A stretch of 64,000 nucleotides of DNA from Adiantum capillus-veneris (GCA_014529385.2 CM043968.1:29729013-29793012), one strand, 5' to 3'; numbered from the stretch's first letter, positions 1 to 13,445 are shown. Notes: generated from the sequence alone by a model not told the origin. Translations and numbers: made by a program.

Positions 1-854
1 CATGGAATTCCAATGTTCTTAATTCCTTTTTGGCTTTCTAATCTAAGCCTTAGAGAAGAGTTGAATTATGCATACTTTCAATGTTTTTAGTGATGATTGA
101 GACTTACCTTAATTTCACCTTTCATTTCACATCCTTACATGGCTTGACTTCTCCTTAATTCTATTCTTTTAAACTATTAAGATGAAGCTTCACTTTGCAT
201 AATTCTAATAAATTCTATGCATACATACATATATATATTTATTTATTTATTTATATTTATATATATACATACACACATATATATAGAACTTATTAATGTA
301 TATATATGAGATCTTTTTATATTAATATATATATATAGAAAGAAAAACTGGTGAACTATGTGAAACTTAGTTCAAAAATCTTGCAAATTTTAAAAATTTT
401 GCTAGTATTTACAGCTTGCTTCTTCGCAAAGAGGAAACTTGATTGCTTAAGAAAAGAGACATTCCCAAACAATGCTTCACCTTATATAATTCTAGTTAAA
501 CTCAACCTAATGATTTTATCGTTTTTTTATTGTTTTACGTACTATATCTCACCAAGGGCATTCTTCAAGCTCTTTCAATTTTCAAGATATTATGGTTTTC
601 TTTGCATTATATGTAATTTTAAAAGGATAGCTAACGGTTTTCACTGGTAGAAAATGGATGAAATGCCTAATAAAAACCAACCCTTACATTGGCACCCCAA
701 ATGAGGAGAGAGATTGCTTAGTTGATGACGGACCTTTTACCAGTTCTCGATTATTTTGTCCTTTTTATTTTTAAGAGTTAAAATGTAGGACATGCTTAAA
801 AACCTATAAATTCTATAAATTTTGACACACAAGGGTGCCTATTAAAAATCAACC

Positions 855-856
<2 letters not shown>

Positions 857-904
<48 letters not shown>
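857..904. repeat. (AG)n microsatellite
   Basis: Uninterrupted AG dinucleotide run of about 24 units. A second AG run lies at 1051-1082. Confidence 0.95.
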
Positions 905-907
<3 letters not shown>

Positions 908-1047
908 AATTTTTGAGTGTTCAATGAATGATGTGGCAAGGAGAAGTAGGGAGAGAGAAAGACATAGCAAAATGTTCAAGGATGTAGGAACAATTTAAAA
1001 AAACACTAAAAGTTGCACAAGTATTCAACAAAAGTGAATATCTATGG

Positions 1048-1085
<38 letters not shown>

Positions 1086-1127
1086 CGATCGACCAATCAT
1101 AGTCCATGCAAACTACTATCCGCCCAG

Positions 1128-1130
<3 letters not shown>

Positions 1131-1207
<77 letters not shown>
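1131..1207. repeat. Compound (GT)n(GA)n microsatellite
   Basis: About 25 GT units pass directly into about 13 GA units. The same GT-to-GA compound design recurs at 1771-1821, so it is a recurring microsatellite type in this genome. Long frames reading Val-Cys or Arg-Glu repeats here are artefacts of the repeat. Confidence 0.95.
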
Positions 1208-1767
1208 GTTTTGTTGTGGGGGAAAGGAGCATAGAAATTTTGAATGTCATAATTACTATACTAGAACAATAGGAGGAGGCCTCAAGACCTATGTGAAAAA
1301 TGTTTGATTCAAGCATAATATATATATATAAATTATTTATTTATTTACACACAGATACGTACATTCATACGTACACGCACACATATACATATGCATGTGT
1401 CTTTGTGTGTGTGTGTGTGTGTATCTATATATATATAGGGAAAACTACCAAAATACCCCTCTAATTTGTGGAAATTTCCAAAATATCCCTCAATTTTCAA
1501 AAAGCCCAAAAATACCACAAATATTTGGTCATAAATACCCAAAATTCCCTTCAAAAGTTTCAAAATTTCCAAAATACCCTTGGTTGTGAGATTTAAAATT
1601 TTCAACGATAAAAAACTTTATAGCTTTTCATAAGAAGATTGATTATCTTTGAATACAAGAAGCTAAAACTAGAATTTGAGTTGGTTATGTAGGCTTTGGA
1701 GATGAATTGCTTCATTAATTTTAGACATAATATGTATATTTATGTATATATACATGTATACATACGT

Positions 1768-1770
<3 letters not shown>

Positions 1771-1821
<51 letters not shown>
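1771..1821. repeat. Compound (TG)n(AG)n microsatellite
   Basis: Fifteen TG units are followed by about ten AG units, the same compound structure as at 1131-1207. Confidence 0.95.
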
Positions 1822-1822
<1 letters not shown>

Positions 1823-2829
1823 TTATGTGTATCATTTCTATATCATTCCAATTTTAATAGATGTTTCAAATCTTTAAATAATTTGAGGTTTTTCCTATGA
1901 TGTTAGAATATTTTATAACTTCTTTATTGATGTCAATGGTGGCATCTTGATATAGATTGTGCATAAGGGAATAGTCTCAAAGCATGTAAATGGTTGAATA
2001 CGATACGCTCTCACAAAGAGGAACATGCTTTTGTAATTCGGGGAGAGAGGGAGAGAAAGATCAATGGCATGCATGATTTTAGGTCATCGACTTCATTTTC
2101 CACCACATCCTTCAGTTTAACATAATGGCCAAAACTCTTACAAAAATAAACAACTAAGCAACCTTATTTTACTTTCAATTCTATCACATTTAAAGATGCA
2201 AATGACATAAAAATGTAAATGAACAAATAGTGTGAACCTTATTGTATTAAGCTGCTTATGCATTATTGTGATTAGGTGATGATTTGAACCATTACTATGC
2301 TTGTGCAAAAAACATGATAGAGATGCAAGCAGTCATATAGAGAGAAACATAGATGGAAGGGTCAATCACATTCTTAAATTTTAGAAATTCCAACTCATCT
2401 CTTTGAAACTTGAAACTTTCTTGGTACATTGGAAACTATGAGCCCTAATCTTTTGTTACACAATGTAGCAGTCATTGGTCCTCATCTTTAACAACTTGCT
2501 AGCTTACCCAGTTTGTATTTCTTGACTTGGTAGCACTTTTGTCAACCCTAGGTAGACCAAGGAAAAGACATCCTTCTTATTATATAGGTTGTTATGATGT
2601 GCACCACTACCATGTCCTGCTCATAAGAAAGACTCAAGGATAGACGCAAGTAAGAGAGTGGAGTAGAGACATTGAATCCAATTGTGTTCCTATATTGAAA
2701 CCAATTCTAGAACCCACTCTATTTTCAAAAAAGTTTTATTCACATTAACTTCTCTTAGTATTCATCACTTCACACCATGCTAACTTATTTAATCTCTAGC
2801 ATCAAGTTTGGTAGCATTGCTAGATCAAG

Positions 2830-3020
2830 ATAGACTAAAAGGAGGACTCTCCCTCCTCTCTCTCTCTCTCTCTCTCTCTCTACCCGCCCCAATAGAAGGA
2901 GAGCACTCCTAAGTTTGTTGAACAAAGGCTAGAACCTCATGAAAGATAATATTTATGAGAAGCTCTCAAGCTTGGTTTCAAAGTATGTTTTGCATCATCT
3001 AACATATAGACCAAAAGGAG

Positions 3021-3074
<54 letters not shown>

Positions 3075-3195
3075 CCACCCCAATAGAAGGAGAGCACTCG
3101 TAAGTTTGGAGCTAGCACATCATGAAAGATAATGTTTATGAGAAGCTCCCAAGCTTTATTTTAAAGAATGCTTTTCAACATCTTACATATATTCA
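2830..3195. repeat. Local tandem duplication carrying (CT)n tracts
   Basis: Two adjacent units of about 175-185 bp (roughly 2830-3004 and 3007-3195) share the order AAAGGAGGACTC, a (CT)n tract, a CCCC-AATAGAAGGAGAGCACTC block, then AAAGATAAT-TTTATGAGAAGCTC. They differ by point changes and by the length of the CT tract (about 25 versus 50 bp). Confidence 0.8.
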
Positions 3196-4228
3196 TGTTT
3201 GTTAAAATCTATCAAAAGGTTGTGTCATGGATCGTTTTTTGAAACACAATAGACTATACATGTAGAAAGAGAGTATTGATAGTGTTCTAGTTGGAATATA
3301 AGATAGCCCTATGAGAATAATTGCCATGTTTCCTTGACCGTCGCAGCAACGTATGGGCCACATACTAGTTTGATTTAAATTCCCTCTCCTGGGGGTAGGC
3401 CTTGTGATTTCATCTCTTGTTTTTTTTGGGTAAAATGCAATCTTATGTATAAGGTTATTAATTTATGGCATGTAAGTAGCGAGGCCTTGAGTGGTAGAGT
3501 GTTGAACAAGCTACACATGCTAATGATCTAAAACAAATTATCTGGCACTATTTTGTAGAGTCCCCCCCCTCCCCCCCGAAAAAAAACCCTCCAAAGGGGC
3601 CTACAATTGCAAGGCCCAACATCAACATTTTTGCAAGAAATTATCACCCATATTTCAATGTATAAAACTACCTATTGTGGTTGGTAAATGCACTTTATAA
3701 TTGTGGGGGTGGTTGTGGCATTGCTCAACAAACAAAGCTGCAATCATCGCCCTTCTCCATAAAGCTGGTGGAACATTGGGTATAGAGCAAGACATTTCAA
3801 TTTTTAGGGCCCTCCAAAAACTCCTTTAGAGGGCCTTTGGGGGAGCTATGAAACAGAAGGATGAGATGTTGACTCATAGATGGGGCCCAATCTCACCACT
3901 TCCTCTCAAAAGACACCGGCACAATCTCAACTTTTGCCCACCATTATTTTAGTGTCCATACGATAGTGTCTTTCCACATATGAGACTTCAATAATGTACT
4001 AGTATGTGACCCGCACGTTGCAGCGGCTAGTTATAAGCTTCCATGCATATCACATTGCGCACATTGTGGGCTTGCATGCCCAGATTTTGCAACACCATGC
4101 ACAGGTTTTGAGAGGAGATGTACTATTTGTCACATCCATGAGAGCCAAGTGGGAGCCTTGAACTGCTTAGATGGTAGCAAGTGACACGTTGACGGTTTTA
4201 TCATTAGCATTGTCATAGCAAGGGTCCT

Positions 4229-4550
4229 TGTAAAGAATGAGGATGCAAGAGAGCTACACAAGACAAGCACAAAGCACACAGAGATGGAAAGCTTCTTCTT
4301 CTTCTTCATAGAAAAGAGAGTACAAAATGACTAAGTGCTAAAGCTAAAAAGTAGCACATATGTACATGCGGTCACTAAGTGTGAACTCGCTAGAAGCGTA
4401 CTAGGCTGGCACTATAAGTGTAGTCCAGCTGTAGAATCACTGGCAGAGATCCTCCGTGTCGGTCACCTAACGCGCAAGTGAGTAAATGCCGTAAGCGGCC
4501 AAGATCCGTAGTGGATGCCAGCTCAAGGTGTAGAGCTCGACATCTCAACA
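4229..4550 (-). repeat. 3' LTR of copia-0
   Basis: 322-bp long terminal repeat, TG...CA, almost identical to 8739-9060. As the element runs on the minus strand, this is its 3' LTR. Confidence 0.95.
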
Positions 4551-4560
4551 CTCCCCCTCG
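4551..4560 (-). other. Polypurine tract of copia-0
   Basis: Read on the minus strand this is CGAGGGGGAG, directly before the 3' LTR, the usual place and composition of the plus-strand primer. Confidence 0.8.
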
Positions 4561-7500
4561 AGCTCTGCATGTCGCAGAGTCCAAGCATAGTCCGGAAACG
4601 TCGAAGCTTCTCAGCAATGCTAATGGTGCATCTGCTGCATAGAACAATGCGTAGTCAAGAGTACCTTGCACATACTTAAGTGTGCGTCGTACTCCATCCA
4701 AATGTGGCTTCCTCGGAAGCTGCATGAACTAACTCTCCAAGCCTACTGTGTAGCTCAAGTCTGGCCTCGTGATAGTCAAGTAGATTAGACTACCCACAAT
4801 CTTCCTGTACATGTTGACATCCTCAACAACATCACCCTTCTCTGCACTCAGCTTTGCATTCACATCCAAGGGAATAGAAATTGGCTTACAATCAGCCATA
4901 CCATACTTTGACAACATGTCCAAAGCATACTATCTCTGTGATAGCCATACACCCTCTGGAGTCCTGATCACCTCAATGCCAAGAAAGTAGCGCAACTCGC
5001 CTAAATCTTTCATTTCAAACTCCTGTTTGAGAAGACCCTTCACATGGTCAATCTCCATAGCATTGTCACCAACAATAATAAGGTCATCTACATATATGGT
5101 AATGACCACAATCCCCACATCACTCTCACGTACATAGAGTGAATGATCAGCATGAGCTCTCCTAAAACCAATACTGACAAGATACTTGGCAATCCTGTCA
5201 TACCATGCTCTAGAGCCTTGCTTCAAACCATACAAAGCTTTGAGAAGTCTGCATACATAATCTGGGTAACCTGGATCGACATAACCAGGTGGCTGATCCA
5301 TATACACTTCCTCTTGCAACTCACCATTCAAGAAGGCATTCTTTACATCCATTTGATGCATAATCCATCCTCTAGATGCAGCCACTGCTATGACATCTCT
5401 CACAGTCGTCATCTTTGCCACTGGAGCAAAGGTCTCCTCATAGTCTATGCCATTCGTCTGTGAATAAACCTTTGCGACCAGCCTTGCCTTGTGACGCTCA
5501 ATGTTACCATCAGCCTTATGCTTGGTTTTATACACCCATTTACAGCCAATAGCTTTGTTGCTACTTGGCAATGGCACCAACTCCCATGTGTCGTTTGCTT
5601 CCAATGCAGCCATCTCTTCATTCATTGCATCAACCCAATGCACATTTCCAACTTCATCCTCAAAACATGTGGGCTCCACATCCTGTATCACCTTAGCCAT
5701 GTAGGCTTGGTGATGCGCTAGATACCCATCATAAGTCAATTTCTGAACTGGATTTCTGACTCTATTAGATCTGGGCGGTCCTGGGTCACTCCTTTGCCCT
5801 CTAGCATCTTCTTGTACTTTCCTTACACCAGGTGTCCTGACAGCCGGAATTCCAAATTCCTCATCAAGACTTTGTTCAGAACCATCTGAATCCATGTCTA
5901 CATGTGAAAAACCTGATGATGCATCAACCATAAAGGGAGGTTCATCAACCTTTTCCTTTCCTTTTCGTGATACATTCCCTGTACCTGTTGGTGGAGTAAC
6001 CTGCGTACGTAGTCTACCATTCCATGGTTTCTCAACAGAGCCACGAGAAGAGGACTCTTGTGGTCCACTCAAAACCTGTGACTGTGGCCTCACATTTTGT
6101 ACGACCACATCATCTTTTACATCAGCCCCAATAGTGCCATGTGCATTACTGTACCAGCTGCTCATCTCATCAAAGACTACATCTCTGCTCACTCGTAATT
6201 CTCGTGTAGTAGGATTATAGCACCTGTACCCCTTTTGTTCAAGGGAATATCCCACAAGAATACATTTCGCTGCTTTAGGATCCAATTTCCTACGCAACTC
6301 ATCTGGTACATGCACGTAAGCTATGCAGCCAAACACTTTCAAGTGTGCCAAATCAGGCTTTGTACCTGTAAACTTTTCCTCAGGTGTTACATCATGCACC
6401 GTAGCTGTAGGTGTCCTGTTCATAATGTACACAACTGTATTTATGGCTTTAGCCCAGAAATGATGAGGCATGTTCTTCTCATTCATCCATGCACGTGCAG
6501 CCTCTGCAATGTGCCTATTTTTCCTTTCTGCGACCCCATTCTGTTGTGGAGTATATCTGCATGTAAACTGCCTGCATATACCATGCATTCGTAGAAAATC
6601 TAAAAAATCATTGGAGAAGTACTCTCCCCCTCCATGTGACCTCAATGTCTTGATTTGCATATCTGTCTCCTTCTCAATCATGACTTTGAAGTCTTGAAAG
6701 TGACCAAACACTTCACTTTTGTTACGCATGAAGTAGACCCATACTTTCCTTGTATGGTCATCAATGAAAGAGACATAATACCTGCAACCATGTATACTTG
6801 CAGTATCGGTTGGACCCCAAACATCTGTGTGCACCACCTCAAGTGGCTTTTTACATACATTGCGCTCATGTGGAAATGAGCCCTTTGACTGTTTTCCAAA
6901 CTGGCATGCTGCACACACTTTATGCATACCATCCACCTTGAATTTGGGAAAACCTTTTACAATCTGTTTTGATTGCATGCTGCACAATCTCTGCTCATTG
7001 ACATGGCCAATGCGTTTGTGCCAAATGTCAACATCAGCCACAACACCTGTGCCCTGTGCAAATAATGCAGCTTTTACCTCAGGCATGTCTAAATTCAGCG
7101 TAAACATTCTGCCCACACATTTGCCCTCTGTGATCAGCTTACAGCCATTCTGGAAATCTTCTACATAACAGCCATTTGGATTGAAGCAAACCTGCAAACC
7201 CTGCTCAACCATTTGTCCAACAGAAACAAGATTCTTTGTAATGTTTGGGACATGAAGTACATCTGCTAAGTACTTTGATTTCCCACTCTTTGTATTTAGG
7301 GGTATGTCCCCTACATGAGCAATGGGGTGAGCTGTGTCATCTCCTGTCTGCACATAGCCTGACACATCTGGTTTGCGCATATCTCTAAACCACTCTCCAC
7401 GAGACGTCATGTTATTAGAGGCACCTGAATCCACATACCAAACATCATCTTGGGTGGAATTCTCTGCAGTCATTGTATTCATTACATGCTGCATAACAAA

Positions 7501-8454
7501 CATGCGCTCGTTTTTTATGTCATTTGCATCTCTACTAGTAGATGCATAGTTGCCATGTTCTCTCTTTCCACTTGCTTTTCCCTTTGGACAGTCACGTGAC
7601 ATGTGACCTCTTTCACCACAAGTCCAACATTCTCTGCTATCTGGAGTATGTTGCTGCCTGCTTGATCCTGCACCACGACCTCTTTGACTCCCCCTACCTT
7701 GAGAATGGTTTCCCCTGCCACCTGTATTGTTTTGATTTGATTGACCTTCCAGAAATTGGCCCCTGCAACCCCTTGGGCCTCGACCACGACCTCTACCTCT
7801 ACCTCTGTTGGAGTTAGAATAGAAGTCCTGTTCATAATTATTTCTTCCATGAGAAGATGTGTCAAGGTTCTTCTCCTCAAGAATAAGCATAGAAATCAAA
7901 TCTTGGAACACAGGGATGTCGTCTCTTGTATTCATGGAAGACCTAAAATGTACATACTCATCTCCTAGACCATCCAAGCATGCACAGACAATGTCATCGT
8001 CTTCCACTGAGACTTTAATAGATCCAAGAGCCTCAATGATACTCTTGATCTTCAAGGCATAATCATTGATTGAGAGGTTGTTCCTCTTAACCTGATTTAG
8101 CTCCAACTTTAGTTGAAGCTTCCCGGCCTTGGTGTTCACCTCGAACACTCTGCCTAAGTTTCTCCATGCAATGGCGGGGGTTTCAGCATCTTGTAGATAG
8201 CCCATCATGCCATCTGTGATGCTCATAGAAAGCCAATACATCACTTTGCTCTGGCCTTGTTGCCAGTCCCTCAAAGCTTTCCTTTGTTCTGCTGTAGCAT
8301 TTGCATCGAGAATCTCTGGTTCCTTTTCATTGTCTCCTTCTACATAGTCCCAATAACCTTTTCCTTTTAGGAAATTTGTTATTCTGAACTTCCATGCAGG
8401 GTAGTTATTTTTCTCAAGCTTCTCAGTAACAATCTGACTGAAACCGTCAGACAT
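4561..8454 (-). pseudogene. copia-0 gag-pol polyprotein, RNase H deleted
   Basis: A long frame of 1174 codons runs from the ATG at 8454 to a TAG at 4930-4932. The same frame resumes for 64 codons to a second TAG at 4729-4731, then continues into the reverse transcriptase C-terminus. Domains in order are a UBN2-type Gag, an Arg/Gly-rich stretch, one CCHC knuckle (CWTCGERGHMSRDC), protease (WYVDSGAS, about residue 343), GAG-pre-integrase, integrase core and copia reverse transcriptase with intact YVDD. In the integrase the expected Asp of the L-R-S-D-x-G-G-E-Y signature is His (codon 6634-6636). After the YALFYAADAP region the RNase H domain is absent and the frame runs into non-homologous sequence before the purine tract. 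Confidence 0.92.
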
Positions 8455-8726
8455 CTTGAAGCACTAAGACAAAATAGCTGCAATCTGCAAAAACCTACAA
8501 ATTTGTTGAACCTGCTATCGTGGTACCTGTAATGCTTTCTACACTCAACGAGTGTCCACAATCAAGCGTACATACAACCACTGTACTTTTACAGTAAATC
8601 TCTGTATACTGCACTTTGGAGACCTGTTCAGAAACTTGTGCGAAAAATCCATCACAATCTGGTCGTGGATTGCGAACGAAGGGATTGTGATGCTCTTGCT
8701 CTCTTAGCCTCTCTTGCCTGCACCAG

Positions 8727-8738
8727 GCTCTGATACCA
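8727..8738 (-). other. Primer binding site of copia-0 (initiator-Met tRNA)
   Basis: The minus strand reads TGGTATCAGAGC immediately inside the 5' LTR, the standard copia primer site complementary to the 3' end of initiator methionine tRNA. It fixes the element's orientation. Confidence 0.93.
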
Positions 8739-9060
8739 TGTAAAGAATGAGGATGCAAGAGAGCTACACAAGACAAGCACAAAGCACACAGAGATGGAAA
8801 GCTTCTTCTTCTTCTTCACAGAAAAGAGAGTACAAAATGACTAAGTGCTAAAGCTGAAAAGTAGCACATATGTACATGCGGTCACTAAGTGTGAACTCGC
8901 TAGAAGCGTACTAGGCTGGCACTATAAGTGTAGTCCAGCTGTAGAATCACTGGCAGAGATCCTCCGTGTCGGTCACCTAACGCACCAGTGAGTAAATGCC
9001 GTAAGCGGCCAAGACCCGTAGTGGATGCCAGCTCAAGGTGTAGAGCTCGACATCTCAACA
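8739..9060 (-). repeat. 5' LTR of copia-0
   Basis: 322-bp LTR paired with 4229-4550; it would hold the element's promoter. It is followed by the second GTCCT target duplication at 9061-9065. Confidence 0.95.
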
Positions 9061-9228
9061 GTCCTCATGTTATTAAAGTATATTTTTCCCTCATTTTCTA
9101 TGAGTAGCTACTTGTAAAGAGCACTAAATATAGAATTGACAACATCTTAGCAATTCCCTCCTATTTAACCCATTGAAAGTAGTCCAAAAATGTCTCGCTA
9201 CTCCCTGGGAAATTGATGGCATCAAATC

Positions 9229-9262
9229 AGAGAGAGAGAGAGAGGGGGGGGGGGGGGGGGGG
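9229..9262. repeat. (AG)n plus poly-G tract
   Basis: A short AG run leads into a homopolymer of about 19 G. The same arrangement in reverse order (poly-G then GA) occurs at 11755-11818. Confidence 0.9.
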
Positions 9263-10943
9263 ATGCAAGTAGAGCAATCAATGCATTGGAAGAGATCATA
9301 TCCAAGAGATGAAGCACATATGAAGCTCATTTACAAATGGTTTGTCCATTTGTTCATAAATTTTACCTTCTTGCATACTATCACATGTCTTCAAGATGCA
9401 AGAATAGGTATCACATTTAGAGAGTGGAACTCACCTTGCATCTTATTAAAACAACTTAGAGCTCCTTTCTTATTCCCATGTGTTGTCCATGCTATACATA
9501 CCTTGCAATAAATGGAGTTCAGGAAAACAGCTCATCTAGAAACCTAGTTGCCCTCATTCTATAAACATGAGCAACACATGCTTTTAACACAATAAACAAA
9601 AGCGATTGTATATGAACAAATCCTTTCATCCACCAAAAACAACCTAGAGCCTCCTTGGATGGCTTTTTCTGTAGCTCCTCCCAAATGTACATTTAAGGAG
9701 ACTAATATTGTGAGCATCTACATTGTTGAAAAGAGTAAACTTTCCTCACCCACGGACCCAGTTGCTCTATATCGCTAGAAATAGAGCTTCCTAGGTCGGG
9801 CGTTCCCTACAATAAGTAGGGTCCAAAGAGGCCACTTCCTAGATAAGAAGATCAATGATTACTTTTTTGTTCAACTATACACCACTCTTGGCATACATGT
9901 CTACCAAAGCATTGTCAAGCAGGACCATGTTTTTCAACCACCCTTGACTACATATGTCTTTGTGTTTTCCCATATCTATATCCTACATAATGCCACATAC
10001 CTTCAAAATGCAAGCATAGATGATCACATTTGAAGAGTCATCTGACTCTGCATTTGTTGAAATGGCCAAGATCTTCTTGGACTCTTCAAATTGCAATCAT
10101 AAGTGAACCAAGGTCAATGTATTTTGTGATGCCACATGCCTCATATAGACAATTGATCACACAAAAGGAGTTTCTTGCAAATTCTCTACACTCTGTGCCT
10201 TGCTCCACCTTTGTAGGCTACCAAAGTGTACGCCATTGCATGTAGGTGATATAGTTGAGTATCTCTCTCTCTTTCTCCCCCCCACCCCCACAAGAGGTTG
10301 TGCCTCTTTTCCTCCTGCCCATAGGCTCTTCAGCTTCCATAGGTCACCCAAGCTCCCCTCTCACCAACCCCATCTCTTCTTGAGTCCGCCAATTTTTTTG
10401 TGCCACATGGATGCATTTTCTTAGCACCATGTGGCAATCTTGAAAAAGGATTTCCATTATGGGAACTAATGGATGTGAGGAGAAGAGTACGGAGGAAAAA
10501 TTAGCTACGATTTTGTACAATCTTTGTAGGTTTTGAGCTTTGAAGGGGTGGTCTCTTCCCAAAAAAGGAAGCCACTAAACTCATCATTGTAGCACATCGC
10601 ATATGCTGACTTGGTGGGGGTAGAGTGCACATCAGCAAGCATGCTCCTAGTTGACACCTAGCAATTGGAATCACAACTCCAAGTCTCCTATTATCGTATT
10701 TTCTATGCTGAGAGCTATTGTGGACCTACTGCTTTTAGCCCCACTTGATCTTCGTAGCCTCCTCGACCATATGAACTCTAAGTGTGTATCTGATTTGTGA
10801 CTTGCCAAAAGACTGGGAGAGAAGAAGAAGCATCAATTAACTTAATTTAGCATAATTCAGACAATGCCAACAGACCTCAAAGATTTACCACACACACACA
10901 CACACACATTAGAGCTACCATTTCCTTGTGCAACTCAAGGAGA

Positions 10944-10945
<2 letters not shown>

Positions 10946-11004
<59 letters not shown>

Positions 11005-11023
11005 AGGGAGAGGGAGAGAGAGA
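10946..11023. repeat. (GA)n microsatellite with GGGA interruptions
   Basis: A long GA run ends in GGGAGGGAGGGAGAGGGAGAG, suggesting slippage within a purine tract. Confidence 0.93.
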
Positions 11024-11182
11024 TTAGGCGATAGAAAGGGGTCAATATTCTCCAATCATTGTTGTCATTCTTTAGATGAAATTGTATTAGTAGTGAGCGA
11101 TCATGGTGGTAGCACTTGGACTTGGAGCTTTCATTGCCGCCTCACCCTCAGATCTCGAGCTCCCCACAACTCCACAAATAAG

Positions 11183-11226
<44 letters not shown>

Positions 11227-11754
11227 AGTTGGCGGGCTGATATCTACAATAGAGAAAGAGCGCTCCGGTGATCCGGTCCTGTGTAGGCTTCACGTGCCTC
11301 TTTGCCTTCCACCCAGAGGCTCTTTTGATTTTTTTATCAGTCGGTCTCTCATTCCACCAATCTCATGCGACATGGCTCCATCCTCCACGTGGACTCCCTG
11401 AATCCGCTTCTGCATAATAGAGTAAATAGATTGTCAGCCTAACTCTGTTTTAACATAAATAGGTGGAGTGGCGCTACTAAGAAATCTTTCCACACACTTT
11501 AGGTGAAAGGCATGCTTGCGTTTGGGGAATTTGGAGGATATTTTGGATGCCAAAGAGAGAGAGCCAAAAAACACATTCAAGTCCTTCCATGAGCCCATAA
11601 AGGGATGCAAAAGGCAAAGTGGGAGAATGTTAGTGATGGTGCCAAAATCATGTCCTGGACATACTTCTAAGGAAACAACAGAAAATGAGACCCAAGCCTA
11701 CATTAATTTATAAACAATATATTGTTTGTAAATATAAAGGTGTCATACATGGGA

Positions 11755-11771
11755 GGGGGGGGGGGGGGGGG

Positions 11772-11818
<47 letters not shown>
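11755..11818. repeat. Poly-G plus (AG)n tract
   Basis: About 20 G residues are followed by about 22 GA units. Confidence 0.93.
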
Positions 11819-11822
<4 letters not shown>

Positions 11823-12246
11823 AAGAGTGATTGCTTTCTTTTAAAAACCATTGAGCACGGTGAAGGTAGTGGGGAGAAACTTTAGACATATCATGCATTT
11901 ACAATTGTACATTGTTGTACATTACATCCTGGAGGGGGGCGACGATAGGAACAACCTCCCCAATAGGGAAGGAGAATACACCCAAGAGTGCTTGCTTTAA
12001 TTAATACCTTGCTGGAAGCTAGCATCGTTGCCTTAAAAACGACACCTCCTTTAAGACCTCCCATTGCCTGCAATGCTAGATGGTAGTCAAGTGAGTGTGG
12101 CAAAAGAGAAAGATCCAAATTGAGAGCTACAATTTGACTATGTCTAGTAGTTGTGGCACACATGAGGGCGTTGCAATAGTAGGAAACCCTTATTCTTTAG
12201 ACAGTAAGGGGCTAGTCTAGAATCCATTTAGAGACAGACAACTGGA

Positions 12247-12248
<2 letters not shown>

Positions 12249-12328
<80 letters not shown>

Positions 12329-12363
12329 ATCTCTCTCTCTCTCACTCACTCACTCACTCTCTC
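12249..12363. repeat. Long (CT)n microsatellite with CACT end
   Basis: More than 35 CT units with minor interruptions end in four CACT repeats. At about 115 bp it is the longest pyrimidine microsatellite in the window. Confidence 0.95.
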
Positions 12364-12629
12364 ACCTAAGTTTTGGCACTAAATGGGCCATTTGCCAAGG
12401 AAAGCACTCGGATGCTCCGTTCCCTTTAGCATCCAAAGATAAAACACATTAAGAGCATGATATTGGACTCTCCCACACATCAATGTCGAAGCGTGACAGT
12501 CTATCATCTTGCTCCTATATCGTAACCCCACACTACCATGTTGGCTACAATGGTATTTTTTTGTAGGTTACCATCCAAGCGTTCGCTCTTAGTAATTTTC
12601 CTTGAGCACATCCATGTCAAGAGAATAGC

Positions 12630-12663
<34 letters not shown>

Positions 12664-13380
12664 ATGTGCGTGTGCACATGTGCATCCGGGCGCACACACA
12701 CGTGCGCAATAACCACCTTGTCATCATAGTTTTAGAGAAGATACTAATCATGTAATACGTAAAACCATGTCTTTTTTACTGCAAAGTGCTCCAGAATAAG
12801 CACCTTGCTACCTTTTGAGGCAGAAAACAACTAAAAAGGCGTGTCGACAGTCTTGGCAATGACTTGCATCCATCTAGAAGTCAAGAAAGTGATTAAAAAA
12901 ATTGCAAACCACATCAAGATTGTAACAGTAATGTTTTCAAAAGTTAAACAAAATCTGTAGATCATTATAGAAGTTAAATGATATGATCGTCAATGTTTCT
13001 GCTTACTAAGCACAATTTAGTCACCAAGTTTACGTAAATTGTGGTATGCAGCTCACTACATCGACTTCTTAATGGCCTCTAGGTAACTGCATGGACAGTG
13101 GGTGCTATTTTTGTATTCAATCTCTGTGCCAAACCCTCTTCACACTTGGAACTTTTTTGCTCCTAAAAGCTTTCTATTTTGGGCTTCAAACTAATCATAT
13201 AGTGTGTTGTCACGAGCCTTATCTTCTTTAGACTGGTCAAGACTTTCCATGAGGTCCAACTTCAAACACATTACCCTTAACCTTAATACACATATCATGG
13301 CACATATGCTTGCCATTCTTCTGCAGCTTGAGGGACACCATAGTCCTGCATTCTTACAAAACCCTGGTGAGGTGAGGGCT

Positions 13381-13384
<4 letters not shown>

Positions 13385-13442
<58 letters not shown>
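13385..13442. repeat. (CT)n microsatellite
   Basis: About 29 uninterrupted CT units. Confidence 0.95.

Positions 13443-13445
<3 letters not shown>

Larger units (their letters stand above)
1..4228. other. AT-rich spacer without a recognisable gene
   Basis: No open frame here has a recognisable domain or convincing coding character. The stretch holds AT-rich DNA, several dinucleotide microsatellites (listed separately) and a local tandem duplication near 2.8-3.2 kb. A 99-residue frame at 351-650 is rich in Phe, Ile and Leu, as expected of AT-rich noncoding DNA, and I do not call it a gene. Confidence 0.6.
4229..9060 (-). mobile_element. Complete Ty1/copia LTR retrotransposon (copia-0), defective
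   Basis: The element is bounded by two 322-bp LTRs that begin TG and end CA, and is flanked by the 5-bp target duplication GTCCT (4224-4228 and 9061-9065). It lies on the minus strand: the 5' LTR is at 8739-9060, followed by a primer binding site matching initiator-Met tRNA, one gag-pol frame, and a purine tract before the 3' LTR. By eye the LTRs differ at about five positions, implying recent insertion. It is defective: gag-pol has two in-frame TAG codons, the integrase signature has Asp changed to His, and RNase H is deleted. Movement in trans is therefore inferred. Confidence 0.96.

Noticed and set aside
351-650. 99-codon open frame on the plus strand
   Set aside because: AT-rich composition, Phe/Ile/Leu bias, no domain and no neighbouring gene signals; expected by chance in AT-rich DNA.
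1044-1316. Open frames on both strands reading Arg-Glu, Val-Cys, Thr-His and Ser-Leu repeats
   Set aside because: They are translations of (GA)n and (GT)n microsatellites; the same applies at 10928-11227, 13191-13577, 14546-14983 and 33248-33740.
5143-8062. Many plus-strand frames of 60-120 codons across copia-0
   Set aside because: They lie antisense to the copia-0 gag-pol frame and show no domain.
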